The position numbers and the translations under genes are program-made. The notes under the pieces are model-generated. The model was not told the origin of the DNA, did no database searches, and saw nothing but the letters and a program-made list of their open reading frames with translations. A DNA stretch of 11,992 bases from an uncultured Collinsella sp. (GTDB taxonomy: Bacteria; Actinomycetota; Coriobacteriia; Coriobacteriales; Coriobacteriaceae), in NCBI GenBank assembly GCA_938036665.1, contig CALHWR010000018.1:1-11992 (forward strand). Reading direction: 5' to 3'. Of this stretch, positions 6,748 through 11,992 are shown piece by piece. Every line of letters starts with the position of its first letter. Position 1 is the first letter of the stretch.

Positions 6748-6778
6748 ATGTGACAAAGGAACTGTCCCTTTGACACAT
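6748..6778. repeat. 31-base palindrome with TGTCCC core between the EIID and SIS genes
   Basis: ATGTGACAAAGGAAC (6748-6762) is complementary to GTCCCTTTGACACAT (6764-6778) at 13 of 15 positions around a single central base. It is part of a set of GTCCC-cored short palindromes in the window, probably a dispersed repeat. It lies in the PTS-SIS spacer and would be transcribed as a small hairpin. Confidence 0.6.
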
Positions 6779-6790
6779 TTAGGGATGGAA

Positions 6791-6821
6791 GCCTGCCTGG
6801 GGTATGGGATGCCAGGCAGGC
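6791..6821 (-). other. Intercistronic hairpin after the EIID gene
   Basis: GCCTGCCTGG (6791-6800) and CCAGGCAGGC (6812-6821) form a perfect 10-bp GC-rich stem with an 11-base loop, 34 bases after the EIID stop. No T-run follows, so it is more likely an mRNA 3'-end stabiliser or partial attenuator than a full terminator. It could let the PTS part of the transcript accumulate at a level different from the SIS part. Confidence 0.45.
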
Positions 6822-6855
6822 CCCCGGGGGAAAGCGGTTAGGCGCTTGGTCGCGA

Positions 6856-7689
6856 CTAGGCCAGGATGCCGGCCGCGGAAAGGGCGATGCCGCCCACGAT
6901 GGCGATCACGAGGAGCCAACCGGTGTTGACGTTCTTCTTGATGAGCCAGTACATAAGGCCGGTGAGGCCAAGGGAGATCATCTGGGGCATCATGCCGTCC
7001 AGGATGTCCTGGATCACGACGGTGCCGTCAGCGAACTGCAGCGGGGTGGTGGCACCGATCAGCGTAGCGATCATGCCGCCCACGGACATAAGACCCACGA
7101 TGCCACAGACATACATGAGCTTCTCCATGAGGTCGCCGCCCTGAAGCTTGCTCAGGTACTCGTGGCCGCCCTGATAGCCCATCTTGGCTGCGAACCAAGT
7201 GATCAGCACAGAGGGGACGATGGAGATGAGCATGGCCAGGATCGGGCCCATGATGGAACCCTGCTGAGCCAGCTGAACGCCCAGACCAAAGGCGATAACG
7301 CGGATGGTGCCCTGGAAGAAGGAGTCACCGATGCCGGAAAGCGGACCCATGAGGGAGGTCTTGACCGCGTTGATCGAATCGGGATCGAAGTTCTCGGGAT
7401 CCTTGGCGTACTCCTCCTCCATGGAGGCGGCGAGGCCCAGGACAAAAGCGCTCGTCTGCGGGGTGCAGTTGTAGAACGCCATGTGACGGTGGTAAGCCTC
7501 TTTCTTAGCAGCGAGCTGCTTGGGGTCGGACTCATCCGGATAGAGGCGATCGAGCGTGGGAACCATGCCGTAGAGGAAGCCCATGTTCATCTGACGCTCG
7601 TAGTTCCAAGAGGCCTGGATGGCCCAGGAGCGCCAGAAGAACTGGCTGACCTTCTTGTTCAGGGACACGTCCTTGGTTGCGGTTGCCAT
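6856..7689 (-). CDS. PTS system mannose/fructose/sorbose-family EIID subunit
   Basis: The 277-residue membrane subunit pairs with EIIC to form the sugar channel of a mannose-class phosphotransferase system. The family signature is visible throughout: FWRSWAIQASWNYERQMNMG (18-37), YNCTPQTSAFVLGL (73-86), the conserved MGPLSGIGDSFFQGT (114-128), hydrophobic segments near 129-168, 193-212 and 258-277, and the C-terminal turn KKNVNTGWLL. The start at 7689 is set by AAGGAGG eight bases upstream; an extension to 7806 would overlap the EIIC gene and lacks a signal. Only 13 bases separate it from the EIIC stop, so the two are translationally coupled. The length is normal for the family (about 270-300). 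It is last in the PTS gene cluster, followed by a hairpin-bearing spacer and the SIS gene. Confidence 0.95.
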   Translation of the reverse strand: MATATKDVSLNKKVSQFFWRSWAIQASWNYERQMNMGFLYGMVPTLDRLYPDESDPKQLAAKKEAYHRHMAFYNCTPQTSAFVLGLAASMEEEYAKDPENFDPDSINAVKTSLMGPLSGIGDSFFQGTIRVIAFGLGVQLAQQGSIMGPILAMLISIVPSVLITWFAAKMGYQGGHEYLSKLQGGDLMEKLMYVCGIVGLMSVGGMIATLIGATTPLQFADGTVVIQDILDGMMPQMISLGLTGLMYWLIKKNVNTGWLLVIAIVGGIALSAAGILA

Positions 7690-7702
7690 AGTGTGTTCCT
7701 CC

Positions 7703-8497
7703 TTAGTCTTCGTCGTCTTCGAGCGGATCGTAGTCGGAATCGACACCGGCGGCTGCATGGGAACCGTTGAACTTGAAGCCCATGAAGACGACAGCCAGGC
7801 ACACACCGATCAGAGCGACCGCGATGACGGACAGGTTGAGGTAAGCGGCGAGCAGGAAACCGATGAACAGGAACGGAGTCATACCCTTCTTGATCATCAT
7901 GGTGAGCAGCAGGGCCAAGCCGTAGGCGGTCATGATCTTGGTCGAAACGTTAAGACCAGTGGACAGCCACTCGGGAACCATGTTGACGATGGCCTGAACC
8001 AGGTCGGTGCCAACAAAGACGGCGAGGAAGATCGGCAGGAAGTACATGACGGCGTACAGACCGGAGCCGGCGCAGATGTGCATGCGGTAGGCGGTCTTGA
8101 ACTTTCCGTTATCGATCGCGCTATCTGCCACATGGGTGAGGGCGGCGATGATGGAACGGAACACGATGCCGAGGAGCTGACCCAGGACGGCGACCGGGAT
8201 GGCGATCGTCATGGCGGTCTCGGCGGAAGCATCGGTCAGGCACGCAAAGGCAGCGGCCACGATGCCGCCCAGGACCATATCGGGCGGAACGGCGGCGCCG
8301 ACCTGCACCAGGCCCATGGACACGAGCTCGACGGCGGCACCGACGGCAAGGCCGGTGGGCACATCGCCCAGCAGCAGACCGACGAGCGTAGCGCCAACGA
8401 GAGGCTGCTCGAAGTTAAGACGACCGAGCAGGCGGGAGTCCCACATGCAGAACACGCCGACGAGGCCGACGAGCACCGCACTGATGAACGTATTCAT
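7703..8497 (-). CDS. PTS system mannose/fructose/sorbose-family EIIC subunit
   Basis: The 264-residue polytopic permease is the substrate-recognising partner of EIID in the inner membrane. Family features include the start MNTFISAVLVGLVG, then RLNFEQPLVGATLVGLLLGD (26-45), the loop VELVSMGLVQVGAAVPPD (56-73) and a string of hydrophobic segments to about residue 240. The C-terminal tail is strongly acidic (GVDSDYDPLEDDED), an expected cytoplasmic end. The ATG at 8497 has AAAGGAG seven bases upstream. It starts 36 bases after the EIIAB stop and ends 13 bases before EIID, so EIIAB-EIIC-EIID form one operon. Sugar specificity cannot be read from EIIC alone. The neighbouring deglycase-like SIS gene suggests a glycated amine or amino sugar rather than mannose. 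Confidence 0.95.
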   Translation of the reverse strand: MNTFISAVLVGLVGVFCMWDSRLLGRLNFEQPLVGATLVGLLLGDVPTGLAVGAAVELVSMGLVQVGAAVPPDMVLGGIVAAAFACLTDASAETAMTIAIPVAVLGQLLGIVFRSIIAALTHVADSAIDNGKFKTAYRMHICAGSGLYAVMYFLPIFLAVFVGTDLVQAIVNMVPEWLSTGLNVSTKIMTAYGLALLLTMMIKKGMTPFLFIGFLLAAYLNLSVIAVALIGVCLAVVFMGFKFNGSHAAAGVDSDYDPLEDDED

Positions 8498-8533
8498 ACC
8501 CTTCTCCTTTCAGTCAGGCAAAAGCCTGGTTGA

Positions 8534-9457
8534 TTACAGCTTGGCGTCGATGTCGACGCTCTGATACGTAGGGGTCTGCTGGACGTAGAGCTTGATGCCC
8601 ATGTCGAGCAGCTGGTTGACGTCGGACTTCTGGGTGGCGTCGAGGAAGACGGAGCTGTCCTTGCCGCCGACCTGATCGGCACCGTCGTGGTTGGCGGTGG
8701 CGCCCAGGTTGATGGCGTCGAGCTTGTAGCCCTGGCAGAACTGCAGCATCTCGGCCGTGTTGCCAAAGACGAACATGACGCGCTCGCCGAGGGTGTTGAG
8801 CTTGTCCATCTTGGCGAGGGCACGCTCGACGGTGAAGACGTTCAGGCGCACGCCCTGGGGTTTGGCCAGCTTAAGGGCGCCCTTCTTGATGTCATCGTTG
8901 GCGGCAGCGTTGTCGACGACGATGATGCGCTCGGCCTGGACCTTGGTGGTCCAGGTAAAGACGACCTGGCCGTGCAGCAGACGGTAGTCAAGACGCGCGA
9001 GGACGATCTTGGCGGGACCGGAGCTGTGACGGGACGCCTTGGCCTTCTTGGCGGGAGCCGCGGCGACCTCGACCGGTGCGTTGGGGTTGGTCAGACCGGT
9101 GCGGGCCTCGTTGATGAGGGACGCGAGCTCGGCACCCTTGACGGGGACGGGGCTCATAGCGAGCGTGAGCGCCAGCGGGATATTGAAACCGCTGACAACC
9201 GTGAACTTCGTGCCGTTCTTGGAAAGCTCGACCATGTTGTTGTTGACCGAGCTACCGAGCATATCGGTTAGCACATACACGGTGTCGTCCGCGTTGAACG
9301 TGGCGATCATAGCCTCAACCTTATTGGTGATGGGCTCCTTGTCGTCACGAGCAAGCGACACGACGTGGACGTTCGACACGTCGCCGAGAACCATCTCGAG
9401 CGTGTCTTTGGCGCCTGCGGCCAGGCCGCCATGAGATGCGAGAATGATCTGATTCAT
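8534..9457 (-). CDS. PTS system mannose-family EIIAB fusion protein
   Basis: This 307-residue cytoplasmic protein carries both phosphoryl-transfer domains. EIIA (about 1-120) begins MNQIILASHGG with the phosphorylatable His9, and has VLTDMLGSSVNNN (62-74). An Ala/Lys/Pro-rich flexible linker spans about 122-147. EIIB (about 148-307) starts KIVLARLDYRLLHGQVVFTW with His162 as the phospho-acceptor, and contains the typical DAINLGATA (247-255). Phosphate passes from HPr to His9, then His162, then the incoming substrate at EIICD. In many relatives the A and B domains are separate; the fused form also occurs in E. coli ManX. The ATG at 9457 has GGAGGAGG about six bases upstream. It is the first gene of the PTS operon, about 20 bases after the predicted transcription start. 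Confidence 0.96.
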   Translation of the reverse strand: MNQIILASHGGLAAGAKDTLEMVLGDVSNVHVVSLARDDKEPITNKVEAMIATFNADDTVYVLTDMLGSSVNNNMVELSKNGTKFTVVSGFNIPLALTLAMSPVPVKGAELASLINEARTGLTNPNAPVEVAAAPAKKAKASRHSSGPAKIVLARLDYRLLHGQVVFTWTTKVQAERIIVVDNAAANDDIKKGALKLAKPQGVRLNVFTVERALAKMDKLNTLGERVMFVFGNTAEMLQFCQGYKLDAINLGATANHDGADQVGGKDSSVFLDATQKSDVNQLLDMGIKLYVQQTPTYQSVDIDAKL

Positions 9458-9483
9458 CTTGCCTCCTCCTTTTCGTTATGGTC

Positions 9484-9562
9484 ATTATAACGTCTTATAC
9501 GTTGCGGATATTGATAATTAGTATATAAACCGTTCGCGGGTGAAAAACGACCGTTGGCGGGT
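9484..9562 (-). promoter_or_regulatory. PTS operon promoter with putative operator and upstream direct repeats
   Basis: On the minus strand a perfect TATAAT (9484-9489) gives a predicted start near 9477. The -35 region (about 9507-9512) has no consensus hexamer. Between the two, AACGT-CTTAT-ACGTT (9489-9503) is a perfect palindrome matching the one upstream of gntR, placed where a bound repressor would block polymerase. Further upstream two 13-base direct repeats, ACCGTTCGCGGGT (9529-9541) and ACCGTTGGCGGGT (9550-9562), lie 21 bases apart, two helical turns, at about -52 to -85. That position suits an activator. Confidence 0.6.
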
Positions 9563-9640
9563 TTAACGCAATCGAAACGATGGTCTTGGGTAGGCCGGCG
9601 CTGGCTGGATAACCCCAGGTCGGACGCCGCGCGCAACCCC

Positions 9641-10723
9641 CTATCGCACGAAGTACCAGGGGCTTTCCTGCACGGTGGGCTCCAGCGCAATGCCCGTGCG
9701 CTCGCGGAAGAGATCCATGTCCTGCGATTTCTCCGTCCACCACGCGTTGGGCTTAAAGGTCATGCTCTCAACGACATGACCGACAAACACACTGTTGCGC
9801 AGCTTGGAAAAGTCGGTGTTCATAATCACGATGGACGCGAGCACCAAAACGATGCCCAGAACTTTGATCGCGCCGGCGGGCTCGGCGTAGACACCAATGC
9901 CCAGCAGTACGGTGACGACTGTCTCGAATGACATTACGACGGGAACTTTCGACGTCTCGAGCCCCATGGACAGACCCTGCATATATAAGATGTAAGCCAC
10001 AGCTGTGGGGATGAGTCCAAAGCCAAGGAACAGCAGCAGCAGCTGTGGCGACATTGCCGCGGCGACATCCGGCCACGGAGCCGCGATAGCTGCCATAACC
10101 GCACCGCCAAAAACAAAGCCCCAAAACGTGACAGCCAGCGGGTGGACCGTCTTGGTTGCTATCCGGCTAAACACCGCGAGCGACGCACCACAAAGGCCTG
10201 CAATCACGCCCGACGTGACGCCCCAAACCGAAAAATGAAAACCGGAAAGGTCGCCATTGGTCACCGCAAGCACGCAGCCAACGATGTTAAAGACAATGGC
10301 GATGAGTTTGTTGAGGGTCACGTCCTCGCGATAAAGGACGCGGCCGAGCGCGACGCCAAACACCGGCGACGTGTAGAGCAGCACCGATGCCGTGGACATG
10401 CCCACCTCGCGCATGCACTCGTAATAGCAGGTGTTGGCGGCAGCCAAACCGACGATACCGACAAGCGCGCAGGAAACAAGCTCTTTAGGGCTTGCCTTGA
10501 ACAGGGTCAGCGGACCCTGAACCACGGTAGACCCCTCACCCGGACGGCAGCCCATAAACATCAGGACCGGCGCCAAGATAAGCGCTCCGACCAACAAGCG
10601 AAAGGCAGCCATGCTCTGGGACGAAACGCCCATGGCCGAGATGCCGTTTACAAAGATTCCGATGCTGCCCCACATAAGCGCGGCGATCAGCACCAGCACA
10701 TAGCCCAGATTGCTCCTCTTCAA
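9641..10723 (-). CDS. EamA/DMT-superfamily transporter, possible metabolite exporter
   Basis: With a TTG start at 10723 the protein has 360 residues. Two EamA repeats of about five membrane segments each are visible: about 6-155 (starting YVLVLIAALMWGSIGIFVNG, with MSTASVLLYTSPVFG) and about 167-305 (CGASLAVFSR, GLIPTAVAYILYMQGL, SFETVVTVLLG). A polar C-terminal tail of about 55 residues (306-360), rich in Trp and charged residues, is longer than usual. I chose TTG because AGGAGG lies five bases before it. The in-frame ATG at 10759 has no ribosome binding site and falls at the predicted transcription start. EamA proteins carry amino acids, purines or sugars, often outward; the substrate here is unknown. 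It is followed after 183 bases by the PTS operon, which has its own promoter. Confidence 0.88.
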   Translation of the reverse strand: MKRSNLGYVLVLIAALMWGSIGIFVNGISAMGVSSQSMAAFRLLVGALILAPVLMFMGCRPGEGSTVVQGPLTLFKASPKELVSCALVGIVGLAAANTCYYECMREVGMSTASVLLYTSPVFGVALGRVLYREDVTLNKLIAIVFNIVGCVLAVTNGDLSGFHFSVWGVTSGVIAGLCGASLAVFSRIATKTVHPLAVTFWGFVFGGAVMAAIAAPWPDVAAAMSPQLLLLFLGFGLIPTAVAYILYMQGLSMGLETSKVPVVMSFETVVTVLLGIGVYAEPAGAIKVLGIVLVLASIVIMNTDFSKLRNSVFVGHVVESMTFKPNAWWTEKSQDMDLFRERTGIALEPTVQESPWYFVR

Positions 10724-10764
10724 CGCAGCCTCCTCAGTATTATTTCCAATATGTTTCATGCTAC

Positions 10765-10791
10765 GTTATAGTCGTTATATACATTTTTCAA
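10765..10791 (-). promoter_or_regulatory. Probable EamA gene promoter with degenerate operator
   Basis: The minus strand has TTGAAA (10786-10791) and TATAAC (10765-10770) separated by 15 bases, a plausible but short-spaced sigma-70 promoter. The 13-mer TCGTTATATACAT (10772-10784) between them matches the gntR upstream palindrome at 11 of 13 positions (compare ACGTTATATACGT on the minus strand there). The predicted start near 10758 gives a leader of about 35 bases to the TTG start with AGGAGG. Confidence 0.45.
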
Positions 10792-10878
10792 GGCACAAAT
10801 CGGCGAACGGGAAATCTCTCGACACAAGGAGTGTCCCCAACTGCCGGCACAGACGATATGAGCAGGACATAAAAACAT

Positions 10879-10976
10879 TGGGAGCCCCCGGCATGAAAGG
10901 CCGCGGATCAGGCCGACAATGGTGAGTGTCTAATCCAGCCGCGGCGGCCACGCCGCATTCATGGAAGGGGCTCCCA
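10879..10976 (+). ncRNA. Structured leader of the IS110 element, candidate bridge RNA region or translational control hairpin
   Basis: TGGGAGCCCC (10879-10888) pairs perfectly with GGGGCTCCCA (10967-10976), enclosing two smaller hairpins: CGGC-7-GCCG (10889-10903) and GCGGCG-GCCA-CGCCGC (10941-10956). IS110-family elements encode a bridge RNA in a noncoding end, in the IS110 group upstream of the transposase, with two internal loops that pair target and donor DNA. The layout is suggestive, but the paired region is shorter than the roughly 180-base bridge RNA I recall for IS621, and I could not identify guide loops. The 3' arm covers part of the transposase ribosome binding site and the A of its ATG. 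Confidence 0.3.
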
Positions 10977-11992
10977 TGCTCGATACTACCACCTTCGTCG
11001 GCCTCGACGTCCACGCCCGCTCGATAAAGGCCGTCTCCCTCGACGTCATGACCGGGGAGGTGCGCGCCGCGACCTTCGGCTACGACGCCGGCGCCGTCGC
11101 GGAGTGGGTCCGCTCCGTGGACCCCGGGGCCAGGTGCGTGTACGAGTCCGGGGTCACGGGCTTCGACCTGCAGAAGAGGCTCTCCGGCCTGGGGGTCGAC
11201 TGCGTGGTCGGCGCCGTCTCGAAGATGATCAAGCCCAGCGCGGACAGGCGCAGGAAGAACGACCGCAACGACGCCGAGTTCCTCGCCCGCATGCTGTCGG
11301 TCGGCAACGTGGTCGAGGTGTGGGTCCCCGACGACGAGTGCGAGGCCGCCCGCGACCTGACCAGGGCGCTCGAGGACGCGAGGGACGACCTCTCGCGCTC
11401 GAAGCAGCGGCTCTCCAAGTTCCTGCTCAGGCACGGGCTCGTCTTCGACGAGAGGACGCCCACCGGCCGCAGGAAGGGCAACTGGACCCGGGCGCACTGG
11501 TCCTGGATCGAGTCGATTAGGTTCGCGGAGGGGGCCGACAACGACGCGCTCGCCTACTACGTCGACGCGGTCAGGCGGGCGGCGGAGGAGAAGGCGAGGC
11601 TCGAGGGGCTCGTCGGGGCCGAGGCCCGCAAGCCCAGGTGGCGGAAGAGGGTCGACTCCCTGCGCTGCCTCAAGGGCGTCGACACCGCTTCCGCCGCCGA
11701 CCTCGTGTTCGAGGCCGGCGAGTTCTCCAGGTTCAGGAACGCCCGCTCGTTCGCCGCGTGGGTCGGCCTGACGCCCTCCGAGCACTCCAGCGGGGAGAGC
11801 GACCGCAGGGGCGCGATCACCAAGGCCGGCAACAAGCACCTGAGGAAGACGCTGGTCGAGGCCGCGTGGCACTACCTGACGTGCTCGGGGCGGCCGAAGG
11901 ACCTCGCCAAGGGCCAGGCCCCGGACCGGGGCGCCCGGAGGCATGCCGCCAAGGGCGTGCGGAGGCTGGTCGAGAGGCGGGAGGCGCTGCTC
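10976..11992 (+). CDS. IS110-family transposase (RuvC-like DEDD plus serine recombinase), C-terminus beyond window
   Basis: The open frame covers 339 codons to the window edge without a stop. The N-terminal RuvC-like DEDD domain shows GLDVH (D11), YESGVTGF (E57) and KNDRNDAE (D96, D99). The C-terminal transposase_20 domain shows CLKGVDTASAADLV, FAAWVGLTPSEHSSGESDRR and GAITKAGNKHLRKTLVEAAW, with Ser271/Ser272 in the region of the catalytic serine. This pairing is specific to IS110-type RNA-guided recombinases, which cut and join DNA with a bridge RNA and a circular intermediate. GGAAGGGG precedes ATG 10976 at good spacing; an in-frame ATG at 10961 lacks a ribosome binding site. The gene opposes all its neighbours and is much richer in GC and AGG codons, consistent with acquisition by transfer. 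Confidence 0.93.
   Translation, partial: MLDTTTFVGLDVHARSIKAVSLDVMTGEVRAATFGYDAGAVAEWVRSVDPGARCVYESGVTGFDLQKRLSGLGVDCVVGAVSKMIKPSADRRRKNDRNDAEFLARMLSVGNVVEVWVPDDECEAARDLTRALEDARDDLSRSKQRLSKFLLRHGLVFDERTPTGRRKGNWTRAHWSWIESIRFAEGADNDALAYYVDAVRRAAEEKARLEGLVGAEARKPRWRKRVDSLRCLKGVDTASAADLVFEAGEFSRFRNARSFAAWVGLTPSEHSSGESDRRGAITKAGNKHLRKTLVEAAWHYLTCSGRPKDLAKGQAPDRGARRHAAKGVRRLVERREALL

Larger units (their letters stand above)
10879..11992 (+). mobile_element. IS110-family insertion sequence, left part only
   Basis: The element contains an IS110-type transposase gene preceded by a structured leader, and runs off the right edge. Its GC content and its heavy use of the arginine codon AGG differ sharply from the neighbouring genes, which use CGN. 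The exact left end is not resolved: it should lie between the EamA promoter (10791) and the leader stem (10879). IS110 elements have no conventional long terminal inverted repeats or target duplications, so none is expected to mark it. The start given is the first base of the leader stem. Confidence 0.75.

Noticed and set aside
5716..6753. Long plus-strand open frame of 345 codons opposite the SIS gene
   Set aside because: Its translation is Val/Gly/Leu/Asp-rich with no family features and no ribosome binding site. It is the antisense shadow of a gene with strong codon bias.
6658..6756. N-terminal extension of the SIS protein to 6756
   Set aside because: There is no ribosome binding site there. 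The extension reads through a dispersed palindrome, and MYEIDLN after AAGGA at 6657 fits the family start.
7690..7806. N-terminal extension of EIID to an ATG at 7806
   Set aside because: It would overlap the end of the EIIC gene, while AAGGAGG stands directly before the ATG at 7689 and the family N-terminus fits that start.
7619..8533. Plus-strand open frame of 304 codons opposite the EIIC and EIID genes
   Set aside because: The composition is His/Asp/Gly/Gln-rich without domains. It spans two well-defined opposite genes and their spacer.
10775..11944. Minus-strand open frame of 389 codons opposite the IS110 transposase
   Set aside because: Very high GC removes stop codons from the opposite strand. 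The translation is Pro/Arg/Val/Leu/Gly-rich and low in complexity, while the plus-strand frame has clear IS110 motifs.
1..11992. CRISPR array, tRNA, rRNA, toxin-antitoxin pair or phage defence genes
   Set aside because: I looked for regularly spaced repeats, clover-leaf signatures and small paired genes and saw none. The repeats present are palindromes at isolated sites.

Overview
The window comes from a moderately high-GC Gram-positive bacterium, most likely a gut Coriobacteriia/Actinobacteria member of the Collinsella type. This is inferred from the GC-rich codon use, the mannose-class PTS joined to a deglycase-like SIS protein, and several short palindromes built on a GTCCC core. No rRNA or tRNA is present to settle the taxonomy. 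Every gene reads on the minus strand except an IS110-family transposase entering from the right edge.

From right to left, which is the direction of transcription: (1) 10879-11992 is the start of an IS110-family element on the plus strand. Its leader is folded, and the structure overlaps the transposase ribosome binding site. (2) 9641-10723 is an EamA/DMT-family transporter. (3) 9457-6856 is a PTS operon (EIIAB fusion, EIIC, EIID) with a well-defined promoter region. (4) 6657-5674 is an SIS-domain protein resembling fructoselysine-6-phosphate deglycase, about 200 bases after EIID and ended by a good intrinsic terminator. (5) 5517-4888 is a HAD phosphatase of the beta-phosphoglucomutase type. 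(6) 4532-3525 is a YitT/DUF2179 membrane protein. (7) 3420-2701 is a GntR/HutC regulator with a UTRA domain. (8) 2363-381 is RecQ helicase, followed after 2 bases by a second GntR/UTRA regulator cut off by the left edge.

The PTS and the SIS protein make biochemical sense as one pathway. The PTS would import and phosphorylate a substrate such as a glycated amino acid, and the SIS enzyme would split the phosphorylated adduct into a sugar phosphate and an amine. The GntR/UTRA protein at 2701-3420 is the natural candidate regulator. A palindrome ACGT-N5-ACGT occurs exactly in its own upstream region and exactly next to the PTS -10 box, with a degenerate copy in the EamA promoter. This ties the three transcription units together.

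The noncoding DNA is unusually rich in structure. It holds a 98-base multi-stem element with a cUUCGg loop (2558-2655), a 124-base element with 18-bp perfect terminal inverted repeats (4669-4792), and short palindromes at 2454-2509, 5533-5565 and 6748-6778. A related half-palindrome lies next to the IS110 element at 10826-10851.
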